Positions 33,764-43,852 of a stretch of DNA of 64,000 bases are shown here, piece by piece. The first letter of the stretch is position 1, and each line of letters begins with the position of its first letter. Under the pieces are notes generated by a model. The model saw nothing but the letters and a program-made list of their open reading frames with translations. It was not told the DNA's origin and did no database searches. The DNA comes from Robertkochia solimangrovi. Its GTDB lineage: Bacteria; Bacteroidota; Bacteroidia; Flavobacteriales; Flavobacteriaceae. The stretch covers positions 248,001-312,000 of the forward strand of contig NZ_QKWN01000002.1 of the NCBI RefSeq assembly GCF_007279655.1, written 5' to 3'. The position numbers and the translations under genes are program-made.

Positions 33764-34270
33764 ATGATGATGAATTATCTAGATTTGGATACCAATAAAA
33801 CAGAGAAGACAGTTTATGAATTGAATGTACTTTTGGCAGACTTCCATCTGTACTATCAAAAGCTAAGGAATTTCCACTGGAACGTCATTGGAAAAAACTT
33901 TTTTGACCTTCACGAAAAATTTGAAGAACTTTACGATGAAGCAAAACTAAAGATCGACGAGATCGCTGAACGTATTTTAACGTTGCGTTTTACTCCGGTT
34001 AGCAATCTCTCCAAATATCTTGAGATTTCGAATATCAAAGAATCACCGAGTGATATCAGCGATACAGAAATGATCGAGCATCTGCTGAAAGATCATGGCA
34101 TTCTGTTGAAACAGATGCGTACGGTTGTTGAAAAAGCGGATGACGGGGGAGATGAGGGTACTATCGACCTGATCGGTGCCTATATCCGGGAATTGGAAAA
34201 AACCTCCTGGATGCTCGATGCATGGAGAATGAAAACAAGCGCAGCAATCAATAAATCAGCCGTCTCCTAA
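33764..34270 (+). CDS. dps: Dps family DNA-binding/ferritin-like protein
   Basis: This 168-residue protein has the Dps signature: LLADFHLYYQKLRNFHWNVIG and FFDLHEKFEELYDEA, carrying the ferroxidase His, Asp and Glu. Dps forms a 12-mer that stores iron, consumes H2O2 and protects DNA. The second Met (33767) could equally be the start. It stands 16 bases before the MscS-type gene. Confidence 0.93.
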   Translation: MMMNYLDLDTNKTEKTVYELNVLLADFHLYYQKLRNFHWNVIGKNFFDLHEKFEELYDEAKLKIDEIAERILTLRFTPVSNLSKYLEISNIKESPSDISDTEMIEHLLKDHGILLKQMRTVVEKADDGGDEGTIDLIGAYIRELEKTSWMLDAWRMKTSAAINKSAVS

Positions 34271-34286
34271 AGAATAAACACAATTT

Positions 34287-35213
34287 ATGGAGAAGCTCGA
34301 GAAGCAATTATTCCAAGCTTGGGGCAAAATGATAGATCAGATAGGTTCATGGCTAGAAAAAATAGTCGTGAACCTTCCTAATTTTGTAATCGCCTGTATC
34401 GTATTTGGTATTTCCTTTCTGTTATCCCGCTATGTGAACAACTTCATGTTACGCATTCTCAAGCGTACCAGCATGCAGGATACCGTTAAACATGTAACCG
34501 CACGACTTACTTCCATATCCATTATCATGGTTGGAATTTTCCTGGCATTGGGAATCATGAATTTGAATAAAATGCTGACCTCTCTCCTGGCCGGTGCTGG
34601 TGTCGCGGGACTTGCCGTGGGTCTGGCTCTTCAGGGAACGTTGGCAAACACCTTCTCGGGGATTGTGCTTTCCTTTGTTAAACATGTGAAAATGGGCGAT
34701 TGGATCGAAAGTAACAGCTACCAGGGGGAAGTGGTAGATATCGATCTGCGCACGACTACCTTAAAGCAGGTTGATAACAATCTGGTTTCCATTCCGAACC
34801 GTATGGTGATTGAAAATCCTGTTAAGAACTATTCAGTCACTGCTCAGTCCCGCGTGATCTTAACCTGTGGCGTTACCTATGATGCTGATCTGGATCTGGT
34901 CAGGGAGGTGGTTGTAAATACCATCATCGATAATTTTGAGGATGTAGGAAATAAACAGGGCGTTATGTTCTTTTATACCGAATTTGGTGACAGTTCGATC
35001 AATTTTGAAGTACGATTCTGGATACATTCCACGAGTGGTATCGAAATATTGAAGGCGCGGGGAGAAGCTATTGTAGCGATCAAGAAAGCTTTCGATAAAA
35101 ACGGTATCTCCATCCCATTCCCAATACGAACCATCGATTTCTCCAATAAACTACAGATTGCCAAAAATCCGGAGAAGTTGGCAGATTCGGACAATGCGTC
35201 TGAAGAAAATTAG
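34287..35213 (+). CDS. Small-conductance mechanosensitive channel (MscS family)
   Basis: This 308-residue membrane protein has helices at about 30-50 and 70-95 and the pore helix AGAGVAGLAVGLALQGTLAN, rich in Gly and Ala, then the cytoplasmic beta domain (GDWIESNSYQGEVVDIDLRTT, SIPNRMVIENPVKNYS) and alpha/beta domain. It protects against osmotic downshock. Length and order match single-domain MscS. Probably co-transcribed with dps. Confidence 0.92.
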   Translation: MEKLEKQLFQAWGKMIDQIGSWLEKIVVNLPNFVIACIVFGISFLLSRYVNNFMLRILKRTSMQDTVKHVTARLTSISIIMVGIFLALGIMNLNKMLTSLLAGAGVAGLAVGLALQGTLANTFSGIVLSFVKHVKMGDWIESNSYQGEVVDIDLRTTTLKQVDNNLVSIPNRMVIENPVKNYSVTAQSRVILTCGVTYDADLDLVREVVVNTIIDNFEDVGNKQGVMFFYTEFGDSSINFEVRFWIHSTSGIEILKARGEAIVAIKKAFDKNGISIPFPIRTIDFSNKLQIAKNPEKLADSDNASEEN

Positions 35214-35282
35214 AATTTTGTGTAACACTTCTGTTTTTTGATCGTCTATTAAATATAATCATCAATCAAAAAACAATCAGTT

Positions 35283-35627
35283 ATGACACTTAAAAAGCAG
35301 GATAATCAACTATTGGTTATCGCTCACCTTTCGCAATTACTCGACTATGTAACAGGGTTTGGCGGACTCATCGTTCCCTTGATCCTTTGGGCTTCTAACA
35401 AAGACAGAGTCCTTGAAATGGATGAACATGGAAAGGCTATTCTCAATTTCCAGATATCAATGCTCATCTATTGTATTATAGCGGTGCCGATGATTCTGCT
35501 ATTCGGATTCGGTATCCTTATGATGATCGCTATCGGGATCATGGCTTTTGTCTTTCCGATCGTGAATGCTGTGAAAGCTTCCAACGGAGAAGAACCCTAT
35601 TATCCGCTTAGTCTTAAGATCATATAA
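35283..35627 (+). CDS. DUF4870-like small membrane protein
   Basis: This 114-residue protein matches DUF4870: LLVIAHLSQLLDYVTGFGG, LIVPLILWASNKDRVLEMDE, HGKAILNFQISM, and two more helices. Members are small membrane proteins of unknown role. It lies 69 bases after the MscS gene on the same strand. Confidence 0.8.
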   Translation: MTLKKQDNQLLVIAHLSQLLDYVTGFGGLIVPLILWASNKDRVLEMDEHGKAILNFQISMLIYCIIAVPMILLFGFGILMMIAIGIMAFVFPIVNAVKASNGEEPYYPLSLKII

Positions 35628-35834
35628 ATTACAATAAGGAGAGCGGATGCGGGTACTCAGTTGAGTTCAGCGCAAGGTAGTAAAGCAGTGAAGCAGAGAA
35701 CGGCAAATTACAATGGTAAATGTAGGATCATGATTCTTGCTTTACTCCAAACACCTTTCGACAGAAATCAATTCTCTATTATACATTAAACGTACGCTTT
35801 CCGAAAAATATACCTTTTGCTAATTCAAAGGCAT
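35628..35834. other. Intergenic before a terminator, no gene seen
   Basis: About 200 bases between the DUF4870 gene and the shared terminator. I saw no gene or clear repeat. Confidence 0.4.
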
Positions 35835-35876
35835 AAAAAACCCCGATTAAATTAACACTTTAACTCGGGGTTTTTT
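35835..35876. terminator. Bidirectional intrinsic terminator
   Basis: AAAAAACCCCGA and TCGGGGTTTTTT form a symmetric hairpin stem, with A and T runs on either side. It lies between the convergent DUF4870 gene and dnaN and can serve both. Confidence 0.85.
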
Positions 35877-35899
35877 CAGAATTATAGGTTTAAACGAAT

Positions 35900-37018
35900 T
35901 TAGTTGTTCAGCATTACAGGCATAACCAGCATGGTGATCTCTTCTCCATCATCGAGCCCGTCAACCGGTGTCAGGATACCCGCGCGGTTAGGAAGACTCA
36001 TTTCCAGTGAAACTTCATCAGAATTCAGGTTATTCAACATTTCGGTAAGGAAGCGTGAATTGAATCCGATCTGCATATCATCACCCTGGTAATCACAGGT
36101 AAGACGTTCTTCCGCCTTATTACTGTAATCAAGATCTTCCGCAGAAATATTTAGTTCTGCTCCGGCGATCTTTAAACGGATCTGATGTGTGGTTTTATTG
36201 GAGAAAATAGAAACACGTCTTACAGAGTTCAAGATCTGCGTACGGTTAATACTCAGTTTATTTGGATTCTCCTTTGGGATCACCGCCTCATAGTTCGGAT
36301 ATTTACCGTCGATAAGTCGGCAGATCAATTCTATATTATCAAAAGTAAACTTAGCGTTACTATCGTTATATTCTATCTGTACTTCACTTTCACTTCCTGA
36401 AAGAATCCCTTTCAATAAATTCAAAGGTTTTTTAGGCATAATGAACTCAGCCACCTGATCAGCCTTTACGTCGCTTCGTTGATATTTAACCAGTTTATGA
36501 GCGTCGGTAGCTACAAACGTCAGGTGTTCCGGAGAGAACTGAAAGAATACCCCACTCATTACCGGACGAAGGTCATCATTACCAGAAGCAAAAATGGTCT
36601 TGGAAATGGCAGAAGCCAGTATATCGCCAAGAATGGTGGTGGAACTCGGATCAGCCAGTTCGATAGCATTCGGAAATTCTGCTCCATCTGCATAGGCAAG
36701 GGCATATTTACCGTAGTTAGAACTGATCTCAACCGTGTTATTATCCTCAACCACGAAAGTAAGTGGTTGTTCAGGAAAAGTTTTAAGGGTGTCGAGTAGT
36801 AGTTTTGCAGGTACAGCGATATTCCCTTCAGAATCGGAATCAACCTCGAGTACTGCACTCATGGTAGTTTCAAGATCCGAAGCCGAAACGGTCAGTTTAT
36901 TACCGTTCAGTTCGAATAAAAAGTTATCTAAGATGGGAAGGGTGTTACTACTATTGATTACACCGCCTAAGACCTGTAATTGTTTTAATAAATAAGAGCT
37001 CGATACTATGAATTTCAT
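35900..37018 (-). CDS. dnaN: DNA polymerase III beta subunit (sliding clamp)
   Basis: This 372-residue clamp holds the polymerase on DNA. The start MKFIVSSSYLLKQLQVLGGV, the middle SAISKTIFASGNDDLRPVMSGV and RLIDGKYPNYEAVIP, and the C-terminal MLVMPVML, which forms part of the peptide-binding pocket, are all typical. Full length. Confidence 0.97.
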   Translation of the reverse strand: MKFIVSSSYLLKQLQVLGGVINSSNTLPILDNFLFELNGNKLTVSASDLETTMSAVLEVDSDSEGNIAVPAKLLLDTLKTFPEQPLTFVVEDNNTVEISSNYGKYALAYADGAEFPNAIELADPSSTTILGDILASAISKTIFASGNDDLRPVMSGVFFQFSPEHLTFVATDAHKLVKYQRSDVKADQVAEFIMPKKPLNLLKGILSGSESEVQIEYNDSNAKFTFDNIELICRLIDGKYPNYEAVIPKENPNKLSINRTQILNSVRRVSIFSNKTTHQIRLKIAGAELNISAEDLDYSNKAEERLTCDYQGDDMQIGFNSRFLTEMLNNLNSDEVSLEMSLPNRAGILTPVDGLDDGEEITMLVMPVMLNN

Positions 37019-37090
37019 CTATTTCGAAAATTTCAAACACTTACAAAGATATCCTAATTGATTCGCAATCAGAAAATAATTTATTAACAT

Positions 37091-38770
37091 TTACCGGTTA
37101 TAGTTCCGACGGCGGATCCCATTGAAAACTCCGGCGAAAATAAGGATTAAAACAACTGGAACCCCGATATTTACAAGCTGCCAGTAATTTTTATCTTCCA
37201 CGATCCGTTGCTGATCCAGAAATGCAAGTGCAATTTTTTTGTTCCTAATGTTTATAAGTCCGTTTTCTTCCAGCATATAATTCACGCAATTCAGCAAGAA
37301 TTCCTTATTCCCATAAAAATTATTGGTCCATTTGTCATAGCCTAATTCCAGTGGTCTTCCATTTTGAAGGTCATTACGTATGATATCTCCATCGGAGATC
37401 ACGATCATTTTCGTTTCGATGCCTTCGTTTTTATAATTGGAAGTCTTAAAAGGGAGAATGCGGTTATTGAATACCGAAGTGAAATTCCCTTCTAATAATA
37501 CCGCCACAGGCATATTTCCTTTGGTATAGGTATTCTGATCGGGTTGTTGCGTCACCATTTCGAGATCGACCTCTACCGGTGTCCCTACAGGTTTGGAAAG
37601 GGGAGAGGATCTCAGTAAAACGGTCTTTTTGATCCCGTTCTGTAGCGTATCGATCGGATTGACAAACTGCATGCGTACGGCCTCAATATTATTATTGATC
37701 GCATGATCGTTCGAAGAACGAACCATGGGAGCATACAACCATGGAACAGGATTGTACTGTGAATTATTACCACTACCGGTCGCCAGTACGATCTGAGTAA
37801 AATACAGATCGTTGATCAGTGCCGGATTGATACGAACCCCATATTTAAAGAACATATCGTTCAGGTTCAGATCCATGGGCATGGCGATCGACTTTCCTTC
37901 ATTTTTAAAGATGCTGTCCATCGAGATCGCTACCTGATCGACCATCCATAGTGATTTACCACCGTTCAGTGTATATTGATCCAACACCAGTTTTTCACTA
38001 TCGCTAAACGCTTCGGAAGGTTTGGCGACGATCACCAGATCAAAGGTCTTTAACTGGTTAAGGGTTCTTTCAGGCGTATTCGCAACCGAATCGAGCGTAA
38101 AAGGTGCGATCTGATAGTATTCTTTCAGAGAAGAAAGGAAATCTGCGATCTGCAGATCTTCAAGCTCCCCGTTTCCTTTTAATACGGCGATCTTTTTTTT
38201 ATCGGTGAGGCCTAGCTTGGTGAACGCATCGGCAAAGGCATATTCCAACTCCTGTACCGAACTGTTGATACGTTCTTCATTACTGGCTCCCAGGATATTT
38301 TTTAACAATGGAATGCGTACCGTCTGTTCTCCGACATTGGCGAGTGCCCATGGAAAAACGAGTTCCTGTGAGACCCGGCTTCCTTCTTCGATCGTAACGG
38401 AAGCAGGGGTGAGGCCGAGCTGTTGCAGCATTCTGAGATTGGCTTCTCTTTCTTCATCATTATCCATAGGATCGATGAAGTGGTATTTCAGGCGCGGATT
38501 TACTGCGGCAAATTCCGAGAGTATCTGTTCGGTCTCCTGTTGAAGTTTCCTGAATTCCGCGGGAAGATCCCCTTTCAGAAAAACATCGATGGTGATCGGC
38601 TCCTGTATGGATAGCACACTACCCTTTGAGGCTTCTGAAAGCGTATAACGCTTGTTTCCTGTGAGGTCCCAGCGCAGGTGGATGCCGTTTAAAAGAAAAT
38701 TGACGAGGATGATCCCGACGATAAGCAGGGCCGGGTATAATATGCGTATGTTCGATGTATTCTTGGCCAT
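37091..38770 (-). CDS. gldG: Gliding-motility ABC-type protein GldG
   Basis: This 559-residue membrane protein has an N-terminal helix (LYPALLIVGIILVNFLLNG), a large periplasmic part with DVFLKGDLPAEFRKLQQETE and VIVAKPSEAFSDSEKL, and a C-terminal helix (LVNIGVPVVLILIFAGVFNG). It matches GldG of the GldA/F/G system needed for gliding and for type IX secretion-linked surface motility. Its start is one base after the gldF stop. Confidence 0.93.
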   Translation of the reverse strand: MAKNTSNIRILYPALLIVGIILVNFLLNGIHLRWDLTGNKRYTLSEASKGSVLSIQEPITIDVFLKGDLPAEFRKLQQETEQILSEFAAVNPRLKYHFIDPMDNDEEREANLRMLQQLGLTPASVTIEEGSRVSQELVFPWALANVGEQTVRIPLLKNILGASNEERINSSVQELEYAFADAFTKLGLTDKKKIAVLKGNGELEDLQIADFLSSLKEYYQIAPFTLDSVANTPERTLNQLKTFDLVIVAKPSEAFSDSEKLVLDQYTLNGGKSLWMVDQVAISMDSIFKNEGKSIAMPMDLNLNDMFFKYGVRINPALINDLYFTQIVLATGSGNNSQYNPVPWLYAPMVRSSNDHAINNNIEAVRMQFVNPIDTLQNGIKKTVLLRSSPLSKPVGTPVEVDLEMVTQQPDQNTYTKGNMPVAVLLEGNFTSVFNNRILPFKTSNYKNEGIETKMIVISDGDIIRNDLQNGRPLELGYDKWTNNFYGNKEFLLNCVNYMLEENGLINIRNKKIALAFLDQQRIVEDKNYWQLVNIGVPVVLILIFAGVFNGIRRRNYNR

Positions 38771-38771
38771 A

Positions 38772-39482
38772 TTACTTCAGGGTTCGGGAGGTTAATATCA
38801 AAAATATGATCGTGACACTCACGAAATATAACAGGTCGCGCAGGTCGATAACACCTCTGCTGATACTTTCAAAATGGTATTGCATGCCCAGAGATTCCAG
38901 AAATACCGGAGCCACGTTGAGACTGGCAAAGGCATTGAAACCGAAATACAGGACAAAACAGATCAACACGGCCAGGATAAAGGCGATCACCTGATTCTCG
39001 GTCAACGAAGAGGCGAATACACCGATAGCTGTATAGGCCATGATGAGAAAGGCGAGTCCGAGATACGATCCGATCGTACTTCCCATATCGAGGTTACCCA
39101 CCGGATTTCCTAATTGGTAAACAGTATATACATAGATGAGGGATGGGATCAAGGCGATGAGCACCAACAAAAAAGAACCGAGAAATTTACCCAGGATGAG
39201 TCCGGATCTCTTCATCGGCATGGTCTGTAAGATCTCCAGGGTACCCAGTCTTTTCTCTTCAGCGAAACTTTTCATGGTTACAGCGGGAATTAGGAATATC
39301 AGGATCCACGGACTCAATTGAAAGAAGGGGGTAAGGTCTGCGAAGCCGCTGTCGAGGATATTGAACTGTCCTTTGAATACCCAGAGAAAAAGGCTGTTCA
39401 GTATTAAAAATATTCCTATAACCAGATAGGCGATAGGAGAGCTGAAAAAACCGTTGATCTCCTTTTTTAAAATAGCCAGCAT
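38772..39482 (-). CDS. gldF: Gliding-motility ABC permease GldF
   Basis: The true start is probably ATG 39482 (MLAILKKEINGFFSSPIAYL), the usual GldF start; an upstream in-frame ATG at 39509 adds nine residues. About six membrane helices are visible (YLVIGIFLILNSLFLW; FLGSFLLVLIALIPSLIYVY; VIAFILAVLICFVLYFGF; FVSVTIIFLILTSRTLK). It belongs to the ABC-2 permease type and partners GldG and GldA. No gldA is in this window. Confidence 0.92.
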   Translation of the reverse strand: MLAILKKEINGFFSSPIAYLVIGIFLILNSLFLWVFKGQFNILDSGFADLTPFFQLSPWILIFLIPAVTMKSFAEEKRLGTLEILQTMPMKRSGLILGKFLGSFLLVLIALIPSLIYVYTVYQLGNPVGNLDMGSTIGSYLGLAFLIMAYTAIGVFASSLTENQVIAFILAVLICFVLYFGFNAFASLNVAPVFLESLGMQYHFESISRGVIDLRDLLYFVSVTIIFLILTSRTLK

Positions 39483-39526
39483 AGGTTGTTCGTATGGTTT
39501 TAGAGCCAATATAGCCCGGTTAATTT

Positions 39527-40357
39527 TTATAAAAATCCGATCGTCACAGTATCCCTGTAATTGAGTCCGAGCAAGGTTGAAGCCCCGCCAACCGTATCCA
39601 GGTTACTGCGATAGATGGCGATCTCGATCAGATTGCTCGAGTTAAAGATAGCAAGCTTTTTACCATCTTCGTTTCGTTTATGCTTTTCCAGCGTAAAATT
39701 GATGGCGTCGCTGTACTTTTCATGGATCACATCAAATTTATGGTTCCGTGCATAAAGTTCAAATTCTCTGCCCTTCCGTTGTTTCTCAAAGATAGCTCTG
39801 GATATGTTTGTGATCACATTTCCGTAGTTGTCGATGTATATGACATTACCAGTGATATGGTTACCTGCGGTATTGATGATCGGAGATAATCCTTTCAGAG
39901 TTTTAATACTGTCGATGGTTCGCCCGATCACTTCCAGCGTACCACCTCTGGCGATATGCCCTGCCACTTTTACAAAGACATCGAGTACGGGAAATACGCT
40001 TTCGATACGATCATGAATATTGATCTCCACCATTTTTTCAGGATTGATCTCCTGAGTCAGGAATGATAGGATCCCATTGTCGGCACCGATAAAATGCTGT
40101 CCGTCTATGGTTACGGCGATGTGCCGGTTCTCGGGAGTTAGCTCAGAATCGACCCCGATGATATGGATGCTGCCTTTCGGGAAACTTTTATAGGCATTTT
40201 TCAGAATATAGGCCGCTTCCAGAATGTTAAACGGACTCACCTGATGTGAAATATCAACAATTACAGCATCGTTGATCTCGCTGTAAATAAATCCCTTAAT
40301 GGCCCCTACAAAATGGTCTCGCTCCCCAAAATCTGTAGTTAAAGTGATAATTGCCAT
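39527..40357 (-). CDS. SAM hydroxide adenosyltransferase (SAM hydrolase, DUF62)
   Basis: This 276-residue enzyme opens with MAIITLTTDFGERDHFVGAI, the family signature with the conserved Asp. DISHQVSPFNILEAAYIL and IDNYGNVITNIS complete it. The family splits S-adenosylmethionine to adenosine and methionine using water; chlorinases and fluorinases are relatives. The halogenase-specific loop is not apparent. It lies upstream of gldF and divergent from phoH. Confidence 0.85.
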   Translation of the reverse strand: MAIITLTTDFGERDHFVGAIKGFIYSEINDAVIVDISHQVSPFNILEAAYILKNAYKSFPKGSIHIIGVDSELTPENRHIAVTIDGQHFIGADNGILSFLTQEINPEKMVEINIHDRIESVFPVLDVFVKVAGHIARGGTLEVIGRTIDSIKTLKGLSPIINTAGNHITGNVIYIDNYGNVITNISRAIFEKQRKGREFELYARNHKFDVIHEKYSDAINFTLEKHKRNEDGKKLAIFNSSNLIEIAIYRSNLDTVGGASTLLGLNYRDTVTIGFL

Positions 40358-40544
40358 TTATAAAATGTTGATATTTTTTTAAAATTAGAAAGTGTTTTTT
40401 CCTTAAGTTTGTTTAGGTCCCGATCTCAAAAAGAGCATTCCGTGGAGCTAGCACAAACCTAATAAAAAGTAACTGATAAAACTATGTACCCCGATTACTT
40501 TTTACATGAGGTATCACCAATTTATTGATTAAACGACCAGACTT

Positions 40545-41498
40545 TTGAACGAATTAGTAGTAGAACTCTCAGAGATCAATCCGAAGGACTTCTTCGGGGC
40601 GCAGAACGTCAATATCGATCTCCTTAAGAAATATTTTCCCAAATTGAAGATCGTTGCCAGAGGCAACAAGATCAAGGCTTATGGCGATGAAGAAATGCTC
40701 GAGGAATTCGATAAGCGTTTCGACATGCTGGTGACCCATTTCGGAAAATACAACACACTGGATGAGAACACCATCATCCGAATATTAACCAGTAATGCCC
40801 GTGAAGCATTCGATAGTGATCATCTGAATGCCGAAGTGCTTGTACATGGCATCAATGGCAGGCTTATCAAGGCTCAGACCGCTAATCAGCAGCGACTGGT
40901 GGAACTGATGAAGAAGAACGATATGGTCTTTGCCATCGGTCCGGCAGGTACCGGTAAAACGTATACCGGCGTTGCATTGGCAGTAAAAGCCCTGAAGGAA
41001 AAGCAGGTAAGAAGGATCATTCTGACCCGACCGGCGGTGGAAGCAGGGGAGAACCTCGGATTCCTGCCCGGTGACCTGAAGGAAAAACTGGATCCGTATA
41101 TGCAGCCGCTCTACGATGCCTTACGCGATATGATCCCTGCAGAAAAGCTGACCAATTATATCGAGACCGGGATCATTCAGATCGCTCCGATGGCCTTCAT
41201 GCGTGGTAGAACCCTGGACAATGCCTTCGTCATTCTCGATGAGGCGCAGAATACCACCCATGCCCAGATGAAGATGTTCCTCACCCGTATGGGTAAGAAC
41301 GCAAAGTTCATGATCACCGGCGACCCCGGGCAGATCGACCTTCCGAGAAGGGTGATCTCCGGACTTAAAGAGGCGATCCTGGTCTTAAAAGACATCAAAG
41401 GCATCGGTATTCTCTATTTGGATGATAAAGACGTTATCAGACACCGATTGGTTAAGGATATCATCGACTCCTACAAAAGAATCGAACACGATAATTAA
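40545..41498 (+). CDS. phoH: PhoH-like ATPase, TTG start
   Basis: This 317-residue ATPase starts with TTG (NELVVELSEINPKDFFGAQN), the usual start for this flavobacterial family. The P-loop GPAGTGKTYT, the segment LTRPAVEAGENLGFLPGDL and the Walker B FVILDEAQN are all typical. PhoH is an RNA helicase/ATPase linked to stress and RNA turnover. A region of dispersed repeats follows the gene. Confidence 0.93.
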   Translation: MNELVVELSEINPKDFFGAQNVNIDLLKKYFPKLKIVARGNKIKAYGDEEMLEEFDKRFDMLVTHFGKYNTLDENTIIRILTSNAREAFDSDHLNAEVLVHGINGRLIKAQTANQQRLVELMKKNDMVFAIGPAGTGKTYTGVALAVKALKEKQVRRIILTRPAVEAGENLGFLPGDLKEKLDPYMQPLYDALRDMIPAEKLTNYIETGIIQIAPMAFMRGRTLDNAFVILDEAQNTTHAQMKMFLTRMGKNAKFMITGDPGQIDLPRRVISGLKEAILVLKDIKGIGILYLDDKDVIRHRLVKDIIDSYKRIEHDN

Positions 41499-41500
41499 AA

Positions 41501-42200
41501 CACCAACACTGATAAGCGTTGCTTAAAACGAGATCATTACGTGCCCATTACTTGGGTCACAATGTTATCGTTATTGAAAACTAGTTCACAACGCACCCAT
41601 CACTAAGTCACAATGTTGACGTTGCAGAGAACTGTGTCACAGCTAACCCAGTGACGATCCCGCTCCCTATTTTTCGGGACCACTTCGGCGAAGGGGGAAT
41701 GTCTCCCGATAGCAATCGGGACTGCTGCTTACAGCGGCGTCGAATGTCGCCGCTATTCAGGGCCTTTAGCCACAAATGCTAGAGTGACCTGTGATAAAGT
41801 TAACTTCGCAGGCTCAGGGTATCTTTAGCCTTCGGCTATTAATTTGAGCAACTTTGAGTATCTATTATGTTGCCAAAGGCAACATTTTGAAAAAATCAAA
41901 ACGATATTATAAAGTGCGATCCATGGATCGCACTTTATAATAAGTTTTAGTCAGCATGTCCCTACATTAATAAATTTACAAAACAAAAAACGTCACTCAA
42001 GCAGCATCGTGCGTCAGCACTATGATCGCGGCGACACTTCTCGCGGGCGAAGCCAGAGAATCGACACTCGACGCATGCGAAGCAAAGGAGATCGTCACTG
42101 GGTTAGTAGTGAGCTAATTCTCTGCAACGTCAACATTGTGACATAGTGATGGGGCGTTGTGATCTGGTTATCAGCGCCGGTAACATTGCGACATGGTTAT
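41501..42200. repeat. Repeat-rich intergenic region with inverted copies
   Basis: About 730 bases without a gene. Unit R1 (41501-41640, CACCAACACTGATAAGCGTT...) recurs directly at 43853-43986, and an inverted copy lies at 42095-42170 (GTCACTGGGTTAG...GGGCGTTGTGA). 41683-41723 is an inverted copy of 33492-33532, and 41992-42050 a direct copy of 33426-33478. Mobile-like non-coding repeats. Confidence 0.7.
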
Positions 42201-42230
42201 GAGTGAAAGTGCCTAAGTGGCCCGGTTCGC

Positions 42231-43178
42231 TTATTTCTTCTGCACCGGACTGATGATCTGTACATTCTGAAAAGTGATAGCACCCCGTATTACCCCTGTG
42301 ATAACATCTCTAAGTGCTTCAGTAATATGTAATTTAAGCTGGCTCTTATGATAGATCATACTTACTTCACGTGCGGGTTTTGGGTCTTTGAAGAAGTGGA
42401 GTTTTTCTTTTTGATCCTTACACATTTCTAGGGTGTGCAGATAGGGTAAGAGTGTCATACCGAGACCTTCATCGGCCAGTTTCACCATGGTTTCAAAACT
42501 GCCGCTGGCGAGTTCGAAACGCTCCTGAGACGGATCTTTCTGGGCATGACAGAGATTGATCACTCCTTCACGAAAGCAGTGACCGTCTTCAAGTAATAGA
42601 ATATCATCGAGATCGAGATCGCTTACATTGATCATATCGATATCCCTGAGACGGTGATCGTGCGGGATATAGGCTACGAAAGGTTCGTAATAAAGCACCT
42701 TTTCATGGATGTTCTCATTTTCGAGAGGTGTGGCCGCGATGGCAGCATCCAGGTGGCCTTCCTTTAGTTTCTCGATGAGGGTTTCCGTATTATTCTCTTC
42801 AACCTTCAGGTTGATCTTCGGATATTTTTTGATGAAATTTTTGAGGAAAAGGGGAAGTAGGGTAGGCATAATGGTCGGGATGATCCCAAGGCGGTACTCT
42901 CCACCGATAAATCCTTTTTCCTGGTCTACGATATCACTGATCCGGAAGGATTCGTTTACGATATTCCGGGCCTGTTCTACTATTTTTTTACCGACCTGGG
43001 TCAGTTGTATAGGTTTTTTGCTTCGATCGAAGATCAAAACATCAAGCTCATCTTCGAGCTTCTGGATTTGCATACTTAGTGTAGGTTGGGTCACAAAGCT
43101 TTTTTCAGCTGCAAGTGTGAAGTTCTTGTGTTCTGCTACCGCCAGAACATATTGTAATTGGGTAATGGTCATGCTCAT
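42231..43178 (-). CDS. oxyR: Hydrogen-peroxide-sensing LysR regulator OxyR
   Basis: This 315-residue LysR regulator has an N-terminal winged helix (YVLAVAEHKNFTLAAEKSF) and an effector domain. Cys201 and Cys210 in DGHCFREGVINLC have exactly the spacing of the E. coli OxyR redox pair C199/C208. It would activate peroxide-defence genes when the disulfide forms. The third codon is also ATG (43172, MTITQLQYVLA), as good a start. Confidence 0.92.
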   Translation of the reverse strand: MSMTITQLQYVLAVAEHKNFTLAAEKSFVTQPTLSMQIQKLEDELDVLIFDRSKKPIQLTQVGKKIVEQARNIVNESFRISDIVDQEKGFIGGEYRLGIIPTIMPTLLPLFLKNFIKKYPKINLKVEENNTETLIEKLKEGHLDAAIAATPLENENIHEKVLYYEPFVAYIPHDHRLRDIDMINVSDLDLDDILLLEDGHCFREGVINLCHAQKDPSQERFELASGSFETMVKLADEGLGMTLLPYLHTLEMCKDQKEKLHFFKDPKPAREVSMIYHKSQLKLHITEALRDVITGVIRGAITFQNVQIISPVQKK

Positions 43179-43283
43179 TTGAATTTAGCAGCAAAAATAT
43201 AAAACTATAAGTTAAATTTATACTACTATAAGTAATCCTTTATGACAATGTTTTGAACAATATCCCCCGGCGGCAGCTTACAC

Positions 43284-43721
43284 TCAGAGTTTTATAGTGA
43301 AATCGAGGGTTTTGCTATCGTTACCTACTTCAAATTTTGAGGCTTCGAAAGAAGGAGGCCCAAGGGTCATATCATTGTTGGAGGTGCCATAGTACTCCAG
43401 AGGCATACCATTCGTATCGAAATCCATTTTATTGTTTTTGTTCTCATCGTGTAATACTACGATGGCATAGATCCCGGGAGGAACATCGGTAAAAACAGCA
43501 TGGGAGCTACCTTCTTCAATCGTTGCGATAGCACTTTTAAAAGGCTTCCGAACTAAAAAATCGGCTTCTGTATACAAAGCATACATCATTTGCCCGTCGC
43601 TATTATGACAATTTGGAACGGCTACATTGATGGTTGTGGTACTCAGTGAATCTACAGCTTGCTGTGCATTGCTGATCAGTGACACGGTAAGGGCGATAAA
43701 GGTTAGTGCTAACGTTTTCAT
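43284..43721 (-). CDS. Secreted DUF2141 protein
   Basis: This 145-residue protein has a signal peptide (LALTFIALTVSLISNAQ). The mature part matches DUF2141 (small Ig-like secreted proteins): TINVAVPNCHNSDGQMMYALY, PPGIYAIVVLHDENKNNKMD, and GMPLEYYG. The function is unknown. Confidence 0.85.
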   Translation of the reverse strand: MKTLALTFIALTVSLISNAQQAVDSLSTTTINVAVPNCHNSDGQMMYALYTEADFLVRKPFKSAIATIEEGSSHAVFTDVPPGIYAIVVLHDENKNNKMDFDTNGMPLEYYGTSNNDMTLGPPSFEASKFEVGNDSKTLDFTIKL

Positions 43722-43852
43722 TTTTTCTAAGTTTTAAATTGTTACTTCAAAATTCATATAACTGACTCAATTTTAAAAAGATGAATTGCTGAACTGTAGA
43801 ATACAAAGGTTGAAATGTAAATTACCAACACTCAGACACTTCAAATCTGGCT

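Noticed and set aside
39527-40357. Fluorinase or chlorinase activity for the SAM-hydrolase gene
   Set aside because: The protein fits the common DUF62 hydrolase, without an evident halogenase-specific insertion.
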